Origin: Siderastrea radians | Lineage: Eukaryota; Cnidaria; Anthozoa; Scleractinia; Rhizangiidae | NCBI GenBank assembly: GCA_964017195.1 | Contig: OZ024889.1 | Location: forward strand, 63,189,858 to 63,253,857 | Reading direction: 5' to 3' | Length of the DNA stretch: 64,000 nucleotides | In this document: piece after piece, positions 46,301-59,000 of the stretch | Layout: the number at the start of each line of letters is the position of its first letter | Position numbering within the stretch: position 1 is the first letter of the stretch | The notes under the pieces: generated by a model | Told to the model about the DNA's origin: nothing | The model's database searches: none | What the model saw: only the letters and a program-made list of their open reading frames with translations | Program-made: the position numbers and the translations under genes

Positions 46301-47454
46301 ACGAAAATATCCGGCTGCAGGAATGCCTTGCAGGCAATCACAGATCGATCGAAACACACAGCAATGTATTTGCGCATTGTATGTTTTCCTTTGTTGTTTG
46401 GTGATAACAGCAAGCACCATTAAATAATTTTAAAAAAAGTTGTACAGTAGCCAGGTTTGAGAATAATCGAAAACATAGTTCCACAAGAATTTTTTACAGG
46501 CGCTTGTATCTTTGGTGGGGGAGAAAGAACTTCCAGAGAAAAGCAACTTGGGTGATCGTCGGTGCTATTTACATCTCCAAAATGCAACGTTTCTTTCTGA
46601 TCATGATATGAAGTTCTTCGTTCGTACCACCAGGATAACTCACAATGAACCTTTAAATCTAAGCGGGACCAAACGAATTTTTCTCCGTACCAAACTTAAG
46701 GACATCGAGGGACCGATGAGGGAAAAGCCAGGGGTTCGACCATTGTCGACTAGGGGACTGAAATTTTTTAGTTTGGCGACTGGGACTGGGAAAAAAGTAG
46801 CGTATAATGGGAATATGAATAACGTGCTATAAAGTCTACAGATCATTTGAAACTCTTGTTAAGTCCCTTAATGCATAAAAAATGTAAAATATAGTCCTGA
46901 AGAAGACTTAAAAATGTTTGCAAATCAACAGTTGCCAAATCAATGTAGTTGCCACCTGATTTTAGTGTTGATGTTAACCTGCATTTACTGAAATTAGCGA
47001 CTTGGAGCGCTTAACAGGTCAAACCATGTGCTCGAATGGCGGATATCAACGTGGGTGCATTAAAACCAAAAAAGTTCCCTGTTTTCATTTTTACCATTGG
47101 TGGCACTGGGAATGGGATTTGAGGTAAAAATTGGACTGGGAAATGGGATTTGGGCGAAATTTGGGCTAGGAAATGCGATTTGGAGCCCCCTATCAGGACC
47201 CTCTTGACAAGATGTGACTGTCAAACGTTAGCGATCATTTCACTGGTTTTAATGTGCTCTTACTGTAGTGCAGGAATTGATTTTGGCTGCCTTGACAATA
47301 AAAAAGTTGCAAAAATAAGACACTTAAAAACACAAACAAAACAGAGCAACAAAACAAAAGCAACGGCATATAAAAGGGTCTGTTCAGCGGTCTCCCGGAC
47401 CGCCTTGTCTTTTTCTCTATTTCTGACTGGTTCACGCTCACCAATCAAACAGAC
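43301..47454. other. Intergenic region between RYK and CLC genes
   Basis: No convincing gene. Open frames at 43583-43813, 45182-45418 (minus), 45880-46125 and 46512-46832 show no domain. Repeats recognised inside: 44155-44215 resembles the right end of the MITE at 53011-53280 (CGACTATC, GGAAAGAGAGACTAC); 44575-44740 is a unit of the dispersed 105-bp repeat; and GGGAAATGGGATTTGG-like repeats occur at 46780-47180. Confidence 0.4.
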
Positions 47455-47787
47455 CAGTCGGGGCTACGCCTGTAAAAGGGGGATAAAGTTGCACTCGGGC
47501 CAAGGAGGCCCACTCGGCTGGAGCTTATCCCGGTTTCCGTAGCATGAAGCAACTGAGAGTATTGCTACTCCCCCCTGGACGGGATGCTAGTCCATCGCAG
47601 GGTTACCCCCCAGCAGTATGTCGCCGATACCCATTTAAACACCTGGGTGGAGAGAGACAACGTGGGGCAAAGCTAAAGCATATTGTCCAAGGAAACAACA
47701 CGATGGCAGGAACTGGAGTCAATCCACCGACCTTCAGATCTGAAGTCCAACGCACTAACCACTACACCACCGCCCCCCCATAGGGGT
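47455..47787 (-). mobile_element. tRNA-derived SINE
   Basis: Read on the minus strand, the element starts with a tRNA-like head. A perfect RNA polymerase III A box (TGGTGTAGTGG, 47759-47769) is followed about 35 bp later by a near-consensus B box (GATTGACTC, 47716-47724). A body follows with GGTGTTTAAATGGGTATCGG and GGGGGGTAACCCTGCGATGG motifs. Related bodies without the head occur at 14494-14685 and 63575-63740. The head is too diverged from a clover-leaf to be a working tRNA gene. Confidence 0.7.
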
Positions 47788-48218
47788 ACGCCTGTGCTTA
47801 CCTTTAATTCGTTTTCTACCAACTGAATCCGAAGGTTTCTGCTCTTGTTTTTCGTGCATCGAAGTTTGTTTTAAACTGAAAGATATTTAAAAAAAGCAAC
47901 AGGTATCACACGCGTGCGGGCCGAAACAAATGAACACCAGAACACCAGTAAACGTAAGGTGCCAACTGGTATTTGTGGAAAACAGTAAACTTTTCATGGA
48001 CCACCGTAACAAAAATAAAAGTACCGGATCCTGTGCTAAAGGATCTAACCAGCAAAAAATAAAGAACCAAGTACGATAAAAAAGCAATGCTGAGTCAACG
48101 GTAGGGAAACTGTATATTTACCAATATTTCAAAAGGCACAGCCTTTCTTCTTCAGGGTCTTACAGAGAATGACTTTTATCGTATTTGTGGAAAAGCTATA
48201 TGTGCTTAGGGTTGTCCA

Positions 48219-48322
48219 CTGCCTCGTCGCCAGGCGCCGGTTTAGCGCAGGCAAACAGGGAGCGCCGCGCCGCGCCGCGCGCACCATCATATAATAACGA
48301 GGGACGCCTGGGGACGAGGCAG
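48219..48322. repeat. Hairpin MITE
   Basis: Inverted arms CTGCCTCGTCGCCAGGCG and CGCCTGGGGACGAGGCAG around a GC-rich centre with CGCCG repeats. Non-coding. Confidence 0.7.
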
Positions 48323-49224
48323 AGACATATATATTTATATATCTTGTACTGGCAAAATGTGAGCATATCATAAGTTAAGCAGGGCAGATCAAGCCTTACG
48401 CCTGAATAACAGTGATTCAGTCTACTGCATGCAGCTGGGAAAACAGGGCATGAGGCCAAGAGCTTGCAGGAAACTTTTATCTTTTTCCAATTGTACATCT
48501 CCTCAATAAAATCAGAACTGAGAGCTTTTATTTACTAGCAAACTCCCCTCACTGTTATTAGCCAGCCGGGTCAAAGCTGTGGAAGACATTTCGCAGGCCT
48601 GCTATTTTTCTATCTTTTTTTCTATTTCTCATATGGAACCTGGAAATGATTGTTTTTTTCATCATGCCTCATGAAACGTAATTTGATAAGTAGCAGCTAG
48701 ACGTGAGTCCTCATTACCATTACCCGTGAAGCGAGAATTGTGTTTTCAATTTGTCGTAAAAACATTTTGTAGCCACCCAGAAAAATGTCGTGAAAGACAA
48801 TCAAATTAAAATTATCGTAAGATGACTCTTTTGTTTATGACGTGAAGCCGGATGTGGACTCTGCCCCCCCCCCCTACCCCGCATCATCTTGCAATATTTC
48901 CCGAGCGAAGTTGCGAACCAAGCATCCCCTTATATCAGCACTGGGTCTATCTACCCCGATCGATCACCATCCTCGTTTCTCGTTCGTATCACCAGGTCTT
49001 TCACCTTCCTCGGCTCTTGCTGGGGTAGGGAAATTCCCTGGACTTGGGAACGAGTTTGCCGTATCACCCATATTAGGGGAAATCTGTTTTGATATGTGGG
49101 ATCCAGGAATTTTATGTGGATTTTTTTTTGTAATTAAGGGCTCATCGATATTGTCCGGGTTGGGATTGGTGAGGGAGGAAGGCTGAGGGGAAGACGTATG
49201 TTCTGAAAGTGGGTTTCCAGGGGG

Positions 49225-49440
49225 GTATAACCCGGGGTATAACCTATCACCAATGAGGATAATCAGGGTACCAAAGAGGTTGAGGGTTCCAGGGCTCCGA
49301 GAGGGCCTAAACAAATGCAGGGGTCCAGTGCTCCACGACGGAAAATTCAGGGCTCTAGGGCTCCATCACTTCACTCCAGGGCTCCATTTAGCCAGAATCA
49401 GCGCTTTTGACCGAGCTTCAAGTCAAGAAAGGATTCGGGC
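49225..49440. repeat. Degenerate GGGCTCCA direct repeats
   Basis: At least seven copies of CAGGGCTCCA-like or GGTTCCAGGGCTCC units spaced 15-40 bp apart. The overlapping open frames are repeat-derived. Confidence 0.5.
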
Positions 49441-49453
49441 TCCAGGCTCCACA

Positions 49454-49610
49454 TAGCCTGCGTAGCAGGCGTAAACGGGGAAGGGGAAGGTGAGGGAGAA
49501 CGCTGGAGAAAGAAGGGGGTGTGGGGGCTAGGGACGAGGGCCAGTCCCCAATTTTTCTCCCGCGTTCTTGCTCCCTCCCCCTTCCCCGTTTACGCCTGCT
49601 ACGCAGGCTA
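49454..49610. mobile_element. Hairpin MITE, 157 bp
   Basis: Nearly perfect inverted ends (TAGCCTGCGTAGCAGGCGTA and complement) extending about 35 bp on each side through AAACGGGGAAGGGGAAG. TA is present at both edges. GC-rich, non-coding. Confidence 0.75.
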
Positions 49611-50079
49611 TACTCCACAACAAAAATGTCGGTGCTCCAAGGCTCCAATTCCAAAGACCCCTTGGGACCCTGAATAACACAGCTGTAGAATAAATTCAGC
49701 CAGGAAATTATTTTGCTTCAATTCCACATGCGGCAGCCCGCGGCTCGTGATTTACAATCTTTTCTGTTGTTCCCCTAAATCCCCCTTGAGTTTGTTATGG
49801 CGGTAAACCCTGGCCCGTGCTCATGAATTTTAAAATGACCGCCATTGTTTTGCAGACAACTTCGGTCCCATTCGAAGGCGATCGTTTCGTATTCGTGGAT
49901 AATCGGGACTAGTCGGACAATCGATTAGTTCTCGGGTGAAAGAGTAACAACATCTCGAATGACAGTCCGTTTGATGCATGGTGCATGCAAAATGATTGTT
50001 TAGCGGTACGGAAGAGCGAAAGAACTTGAAAGTAAACTGATTTCATCAGCTTTCTGAGCTGTTCTTCTTGCAGCCCGAC
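49611..50079. other. CLC upstream region
   Basis: Sequence 5' of the CLC start. TTCTTCTTGCAG at 50062-50073 could be a splice acceptor just 6 bp before the ATG, in which case a 5' non-coding exon lies further left (perhaps 49840-49960). No promoter motif was identified. Confidence 0.4.
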
Positions 50080-53000
50080 ATGTCCTTCAGAAGAAATCCA
50101 AGCAAATACGGGGTGTCATCTTCGCACGCAGATGAAGATGCCCTTCCCACGGCAACCCAGACAAGTTTCTTCCAAAAGGGCCGCGAGTTCGAAAGTCGTT
50201 ATGTTAATCATCATTATACGCAAGAGGAAAGAGAAAAGCTTGGTACTTTTGAGAGTGTGGATTATCTACCTCCACACAGTGCTGTTTATAAGGTCTGTCA
50301 AGTTTGTATTCTACTGGTTAAATATCTCTTCTGTTCAACATCACAACGTTTCTTGCGTTCACTTCAAGGTTTATTCGGAAATGCGGGATCTTTTGAAGAA
50401 TTACTGCCGCTGACCTTTATACGATTTTGAATAAATGGTCACTCCAAGTAATTCCCAGTTTCTTAACTAACAATTTTGCCTGTAATCATTGAAGAATTTT
50501 TAAATTTCGCAGACCTGCCAACCTCCAAAACATGCAAATCTGGAGACTTTGAAAAAAAGCCAGAAAAACCTGGAGATTAGGACCTCAAACCTGGAGATTT
50601 CCAAAATATGTGTTAAATGAAAATAAAAATGGTAGATTTCTTGTTTCAAGCATTCTTTACCTTATTTGTGCTACCTATTACATTCTTTTGCTGCATTTTT
50701 GAAGAGTCAGTTTCTGTTAAGCTGTCGACGCGAGGCGCCAGTTTGAGTTAACTGTTCACAGCTCTAGCTTTCAGAGACCCAAGTACACCTATGTTTCACG
50801 GTAATGAGGTTGGAATTGTACCCAGGTTTCCCTCAAACATTAGATGTGATAAAATTCCCAAAAAATTGGCCATTTTTAACACAGATTTTTCAATATTGCT
50901 TCATACTACCTAAATTGTTTGGCAATTTCAAGATTTTCTGATTCACCGTGAGATTTGGAGGCCAAATCGTGAGATCGTGAGTTGATAGCCGAAACCGTGA
51001 GTCTCACGGTGAAACCGTGAGAGTTGGCAGGTCTGAAAATTTCGCCCAAGGTATCATTGTGTGGAGTGTACACACAATACACCTGATACCCCTGTAGTAA
51101 TTACTGGGTGTGGGTAGGGAGGGGAGGGGAGGGTGACATACATACATACATAGGTTGCTTTTTAATACAATTTTATCCCGGCCTGTCCAATCAATGAAAA
51201 TCGATCATCGGAAAGCAATCAATATAATCAATATAATCGATAAAAAATAATCGATTATTATTGATTGGTTCCATTAATCGATGGAAATCGATACTCGCAA
51301 TTCTCCTCCTCCTGATTGTATCAATTTTTATCGATTTTATTGATTATTATCGGTTTTAATTTATGATTTCTTACAACGTTTTGTAAGTGGATGCGTTGAA
51401 ATTCAACATCCGTTATTTGCTTGGAACGCGTGGAGATAACACAGTCTTAAAATCACGGGTAAAATGAATGTTATATTAATAGAAGGTGTAGTGAAGGGCT
51501 ACCACGAGTGCCCATTTACAGTAAGGACAGGACAATCTTTTGTCCTCAAGAAAAAAATTGGCAACAGAGGAAAGGCATTCCTTCCTTAAAATTATTTTGC
51601 TACTGGTTTGCTTTGCAGCAGCTCAAGTAAATGTTTCAGCCAATACATTTGGTCAAGCTCTGGTAGGGCTGCTTTAGCTGCATTATAATGAGAAGAGGGC
51701 TCAAAAACTGTTTCTGTTACGTAATATACCAAACACTCTAATAAATATTCACCTGTTTCCTCGTGTTTTGATTTTTAGAGTGTACCATTAGAGTGGATAC
51801 CATTTGATGTGGAACCTGTGAAGAGTTGAATTTTTCTCTGCGCTATAATTTAGTCTGTGCACGGAGGATCTCTTGTTATTTAATGTGGTAATCGGTACTT
51901 TAAAAATACGTTGTTCAACAAAACTGCGTCTGTTCATGGAGATTAGAGAGGGTTGTTGAGAGAACATTGCCCCGTATCACGGCTTTCAACTAACGAGACT
52001 TTTCGACGAGAAATGGTTTTCATGACACCCTAGCCTTTCAATCAAGTTCCTCTTATTTTTGAAAAAGCTTAGAGGAAAAGCAGGAATTAAACTATTGATC
52101 TCTTTTTACGAAGGGAAGAATTTAGGTACAAGTACTTGCGCGCAGCACAAAAGTATCTGAAATCGTTATTAAGACGACGACTGATGACAATCGATATAAT
52201 CGATGAAAATTGGTAAAAATTGATGAAAATCGATACTCACAACTTTTACGATCTTCGATTTTCATTGATTTCCGATATCAATCGACTAATTGCCATTGAT
52301 TTATATCGATTACGATCGATTTGATCAATTATCGGATTTCATCGATTGGACAGGCCGGGAATTTTATTCATTTAAAAAATTCTAGAAATTTCGGTTGGGA
52401 GGTAAGTGAAAACTCAATTGTTTAATTTGTTTTGGGTACAAGTAGGAAAACTGAGTTTTTCAAAAGCAGAATTACTCTTCCATCATCTTCTGTTGTAACT
52501 GAAGATACTCAGGAGGGAATTTGCATTCAAAGTTGGTTGGGCTTGATTTATAGAGGCAGCTTATAACAGCTGGAATCATTAAAAAGCTTATATAATATAA
52601 CCAAACAGCAAACCCAAATGGTCCATGGGCTTATATTGGGGAGAGCTTGTTATCAGAGGGATGTGCACCAGAGATTAAGGGTATCAGGGGAGATTCTTTT
52701 TGCCCAAGGTAGTCTTTTTCTTGGAGGGAAGTTTTTGGAAGTTTTAGGGGAGCATTTCTGAGTGTAATTCCTGACAGGGGGATGGGGAGTGAGATTTAAC
52801 TTTACAAAACTGATGAGTGGTCATTTGGTCATACGTGTATTCTGCAGCTTTCCACTTAAAAAAATCATTAAACATTGCAGAACTGGTTAAAGCAGCAGCC
52901 ATCACGCCTGGACTGGGATCGCTGGGTGATGATGGGAATGATTGGCTTCTGTGTTGGATTCATTGGATTTCTTATGCACCAATTTATTGACATCATATCA

Positions 53001-56000
53001 GAGTAAGTTCTTAACTACGAGCAGTCTCTCTTTCCGCTTAGGGATAGTTGAGGGAAATGAGCAAGCGAGCGAGCGAGCGAGCGTGAATTTACCTGCCACA
53101 TTGTTACGTCATGAGTGTACACTCACGTATCAACGTGGGAAGTGATTTCCGGCTCACTTATACACTCGGCTTGACACGCACATCATGTAACAATGCGGCA
53201 TGCTATTTTCATACGTGCTCGCTCCCTTGTTCGTTTTCCTCGACTATCCTTGAGTGGAAAGAGAGACTGCTCATAGTCTAAGTAAGTTCAGATATACTGC
53301 ACCAGAGCAGATTTGATTCACTGGCACATGTCACTAGGTGGTGGTCTATGTGGTGAGGGTATTGGACTTCGATCAGAAGGTCTGTCACTTTTATGTTGTG
53401 TCTTATTAGTCAAAACACTTTGTAGCACTCTGCTTCTATGATGACCCTTCAAGTGCATAAAAATAATAATAATTATTAGTAGGAGATACTTGTGGAAGGT
53501 TTTCAGTTAGTATGCTGCTCCCAACAGCCACAACCTCTAAAATGTGCATGCCAGTAACAGTTGTTTTTTTTTGTATTTGCAGGGTGAAGTGGGACAAGGC
53601 TTCGGAGTTTATAAAGGTACGTAAATATACACCACTTTGAAGCTAGTCATGCTACAGTTAATTGTGATCAATTTAATTAGTGAATTATACTTTTGTGTTT
53701 AGGACCGTGACTTTGGTTTGGCTTGGGTGTGGGTGATTGGTTATAGTGTTCTATTTGTCATTGCAAGTTCCATTCCAGTTGTGGTAGGTACAAGTTAATT
53801 CGTGTATCCAGGGATGGAAATAATTATATTCAAATTCATTTTTGTTTTTTTGCTCAGCAAGACGTTAGTTTTTACTCCAAGTAATAAACTGTACTCCACA
53901 TTCTCTGTTTTGCTAGGTGTCCAGTTTGAAATGGGTTGCACTAAACCATTTGGAAAACCATATGTTGTCACAAAAATGCTGCGTGGTAGTCCTGTGATAT
54001 TTAAACGAGCAGCCTATCTAAGGGGCAGTAGTAATACCTCCAATAGCTACATGCTACCGAAATCAAGTTAAATGTGGGCTGCCTGATTGGCTTAAATGTG
54101 TCTTCACCTTTAGCCATTAATTAGAGCCTTCCAGGCTTTAACCCTTAGGTTTATCAGCTTCTAATAATACAGTATTTACTATGGCTAACAGAACTCCCTA
54201 TCCTTTTCTTATAATTATGTTGAAAAACTTTCTGTCTGTAGGTAAATCTTATTCATAGTCACCTTTCTTGTTTGTGTTTAAGTACTATCGTCCCTCTGCT
54301 GGAGGTTCTGGTATCCCTGAGTTAATTGGTTTCCTGAATGGTACTGTGGTACGACACATCTTTAACTTCAAGACCATGTTAGTGAAGTTCTTTTCCTGTG
54401 TATGTGCAGTTGGTGCAGGTCTTCCAATTGGGCCAGAAGGTCCCATGATTCATCTTGGGTATGTTGCTTGTTATCTTTAATGCAGTTGAACTTCCCATAA
54501 GTGATCACCCAAAATGTCACATCTATTTAAGTGGATACTTACAGGAGGTGGTTGCTTGTGAGAGGTGAACAACACAGGGGGTCAAAATTTTGATTTCTTA
54601 GTTCAGCATGTTTCAGAGGTTCACATTCTTTAATCTACACACAAATAGATATCTAACCCAAAATGAACTGTTTTATCTTAGTTTGTAGTAGTTCCAAATC
54701 CGCAGTTAAATGCAGTTTACTTTAGCGGAGACAGGGTGTTATATTAAATACCGGAAAGTCATCTTCAGGTTGTATCAGGTGCCACCCTATATAATTTGCA
54801 TCCAGTGACTTGGCTTCACATGTCAAGTGGTCACTAACCAAAGGTTTTAAATGGTAGAAAATATCAAACTGCAAGCCAAAGAAATGGTTGTGGTCACCAA
54901 GAGAGGTGGTCACCTTAAGAGGTTTCAACTACAATGATCAGTGATTTTACCAGGGAAAACTTTTGCTATTTTGGAACAGGAATCGCTGGTGAGAGGTGAT
55001 CTCTTACAAGAGGTGGTCGCACAAGAAGCTTTGACTGTATTTTGTGTTTAATATGTCTTTCTGTTAGCGAGATAATTCCTCAAATGAGTGCTTTCTAAAT
55101 GCCTGTTGTGGTGGAGGTGGGGATGGGATGGGCTTTAAATATCCCAGGGGAACTTCCTTGGTGTGCCTAGGGGTAGTTAATAGGACCCTGGGACAAATGA
55201 TGTTTGTGACCCCTGCCAATTGCATGTAGAGAGGTTCATGTCCAAGTTCCATCTCTCCTTACGCTTTGTTGACCTTAGAGTAAGAGAGATTGCTGTTGAA
55301 TCCACTCACTATTGCTGATTAACTTACTGTATGCTGATTAACTTACTGTATTTCTTTAGTTGAGAAGACCAATATCTCCTATAATATTGGTTTCCCTCAT
55401 TCTCGTCATTCATTTATTTTGCACTCTACTGATTTTTGGTGAGAGAAAACAGATAACTGAAAGTGGTCTTTTGTTGTTGTAGGAGCCTAGTTGGTGCAGG
55501 ACTCAGCCAATTTAAATCACAGACCTTAAAAATTAAGTTGCCATTCTTTGAAAGGTTCCGTAACACGGAAGATAGGTAAGAAAACATTTATATCGAGCAG
55601 ATTCCGTTTTCCTGTGGTGCTGTAAATCAATGCTGTTTATAACGTGGCTCTAGCATTTGAGTCTGTGAATGAAATCTTTAAACTGTGTGATGATTCAATT
55701 GAAAGTTATTGAGTAGTGCATTCCTGTAGTACTGTTTGTTGTGCTGTGCTTAATGCTTGAGTCGGAAATGAAATCCTACATTTCAGCCATCTAAATTAAA
55801 GCTATCGAGCAGTACCTTTCTTTGGTGTTGTATAATGTACAGTTACAAGGTGTTTAAACTTTTGAGTGTGCGGATTATATCCTAAAATGTACAGTAACTA
55901 GTAAATTTAATAAAATAGTCAGTTGAAAGCTCTTGAGCAGTACTTTTCTATTAGTAAGTCATGAACCATTCGATTTTCCTTTTATTATATTTGAAATTGT

Positions 56001-59000
56001 TGAGACTATACTTTGGTACCTTGGGGTGGTTTTTTTTTCAGTAAATGAAATTGAGAATGTCAGTGTAGGTGTACTGAATTTTTCAAACAGGCGTAACTTC
56101 ATTTCTGCTGGTGCTGCAGCGGGCGTGGCCTCGGCTTTTGGGGCTCCAGTGGGTGGTCTGCTGTTCTCTATGGAAGAGGTGTCTTCATTTTGGAACATGA
56201 AATTATCATGGCAGACGTTCTTTGCATGTATGGTATCCACATTTACAACAGTAAGTTTGTGGATTGTAATTCAAGTACTAGATAAATCTAGATTAAGTTA
56301 CTTTGTTTTTCAATTTTGCGCCTTGGGTGGTTAGTGCATCCCTCTTTAAATGTGCTGGCAGTATTGCCATGTGGTTACTTCAAGCTTTACCGTATTTACC
56401 CGTGTATAATGCGCGCCCATGTATAATACGCACCCTATTTTTGGACTATGATTTCGGAAAAAAATAAACAAAAGGAAAGAGGAAGTCCAGTGAACAAACA
56501 AACAAAATAGTATGAAATGGGTTTAATTATTTTCAAGATAATGGTATTTACAACAAATGACTATCGGCACTTCTTAAAGCGAAATATCACGAAGGTTTAC
56601 AAAGCTCCCGTAACAGTAACAAAAGTAAAGGCAAATTTACCTAGTTAAACAACAGTTATCATAACTATAAGTCCCTTTCTTGTTTAGAAAACTCAATATT
56701 TACAGTCTGTGTGGTGTTCCTTGTCTTAGATAACATAACTTCAATGAGAACGTACTCACAGTTCTGCTAAAGTTCAGTGTTCAACTGCGCATTCGAAGAA
56801 TGAATTAAACATCGAATCCTTCAAACTCTGACTCTGACTCGGAGTCAGACATAAACATTTCTCTCACAAAAGTGTCATCATCGACAAGTTCATCGTTGGT
56901 TTCGTAAACAAGATGATCTTCTGAGCCATCAAGACGGTTTGTGATTCCGCATTTGAGAAATGAAGACTCGATCATGTCTGTCGGAATTTCACGCTATGCG
57001 TCCGCAATCCACGAACAAATCAGTTCTTCCGAGGGCTTCTTTTGGCGGCCAGTTGCAGTGAATTCGTGAATTCCATTCGCCATCCACCTTTTCCTCACTC
57101 CATCTTTAAATGGTTTATTTAAAGAAACGTCTAACAGCTGTAGGATTGAGGTCAAACCGCCGGGAATTACAGCCAAGTTCGTGTTTTTGCGAGTGCTCTT
57201 TTCACCCTGTCGGTCACGTGAGCTTCAAACGAGTCAAAAACAAGCAGCCTTCTTCGTCGCTCCAGTCCACCGCGCCGTGCACGCCAAACCTTGTCGATCC
57301 ATAGTTTCATTCCTTCGGTATCCATGCAGCCTTTCTCTTGAGTAGCAATAACAACGCCGTGCTTGTTTGCAACTTTTGGCAAAGTTTTCCTCTCTTAGTC
57401 TTCAATTAAAGACTAGTGATGTTTAAGAACATTTAGTTTCTTTGTTTTTATGGTAATTAAGCACACGACTCCAAACAAAAGAATTCCGTGTATAATACGC
57501 ATACGTATTTTTGAGGCTATTTTAGGCGAAAAAAAGTGCGCATTATACACGGGTAAATACGGTACTTTAATGAGATTCCTCAAGGAAGCAAGTAGAAGGG
57601 AGCAAGGGGGGCTTAAATAGGACTTTATGCAGATCTCTGGCAGTGCTCAACATGCTAGAGGGATCCATGCACTCTTTCTTATAGTCAATTGGTTGGCCTT
57701 CAGACGTTCAGTGGAAGCTTGTAATGCCTAAAAATCTCCACTTAAGTTGCTGACCGTATTTTGTGGAAACAGGCCCAGGCCCTGAGAGCTGATAGTCAAA
57801 TTGGATAAGTGATCCCGAAATTGACTGTTATTTTTACAGGTCAACTCCATGTTCATTAATTTCTGTGGAGTTACCATGTTAGTACCCAATCAAGCATTTT
57901 ATTATTATAATGACATCAGTTCTCTTATTATCACTGATCACCCATAATTAAGCAACCGTAAGCTTTTCTATTTCTGAAGGTGGTTGAATTATGAGAAATT
58001 CATCTATTAGTACTTACCCTTGCATTTTTTTTATGCAGATATGTGACATGTGATAAGAACTTGCATAATTATTATATTGCAACTCATGATTAATATATTT
58101 TTTGATTTACTAAAAATAGTTTTTATTGTTTTTAGGATTTGTTTAATTCAGCTTTTGAAGGCTTCAGGTATCAAGGAGACTTTGGCTTGTTTAAAGCTGA
58201 AAAGAACATTTTATTTCAGGCAAGTGTTCTCCAAAGCAGGAAAATGTTGATGACAGTGAATGCCAGGGTGACACCTTATTCTGAAAACTGGCCACAAACA
58301 TGACCCACTACCTGCCCATATAATCACACGTTACAATTAAGTTTTAAAAGTAATGACTCCATATGCATGTTACTGTGTTTAGTAGTCCAAAGTAACCTGA
58401 ACCAAATTTGTAACAAAAGTCACGAAATCTTGTTACAAATAAGTCAAATCTTGGCCACCCTTAGACAGAGAATCTACTGACCGTAGACTGTGAGTCCATA
58501 TACAATGGAATCCCGATTTTTCGAACCTCCTAGGAAAACAGAAATTGATTTGAAAAATCGGGAGTTCGAAAAATTGAAGTTGGCACGAAATCACGCTTGA
58601 TTTATGAGGTATCGTTTTATAACAGTCGGGAAAGCAAACAGAAATACCATGGCACTCTTGTAAATAAGTTTTTAGCTTTCATTTGAATGTCACGCTTTAG
58701 GATTTTACTCAAGACTCAAAAGTTAGAACCACCGTATACACATAATAAACAGCACCCACAGGAAAGCCAGGACTAATGAGTGGCCATTCAGATGAAAGGC
58801 ACTGAGCAGTACTTTCCTCGGTACTGTTTACTGTGCAATAGAAGGTGGTTCTACCTTTTGAGTCTGAGACATGTGACCATTCAAATGAAAGCTACTGAGT
58901 GGTACTTTAAAACTTTCGTGCGGGTTCGAGAATTATCGAAGGTAAATTTCTTATAAATTTCTTTCATGGGAGGCGAGAATTGGTTAAAAATATGGGGAGT

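Noticed and set aside
46512..46832. 106-codon plus-strand frame in the intergenic region
   Set aside because: No recognised domain or splice context, and GGGACTGGGA-type repeats overlap its end. Could be revisited with RNA data.
47716..47787. Possible functional tRNA gene
   Set aside because: A and B boxes are present, but no acceptor stem or clover-leaf can be drawn and a SINE body follows directly.
48842..49314. Overlapping 114- and 116-codon frames on opposite strands
   Set aside because: They mirror each other in GC-rich degenerate repeats; no domain.
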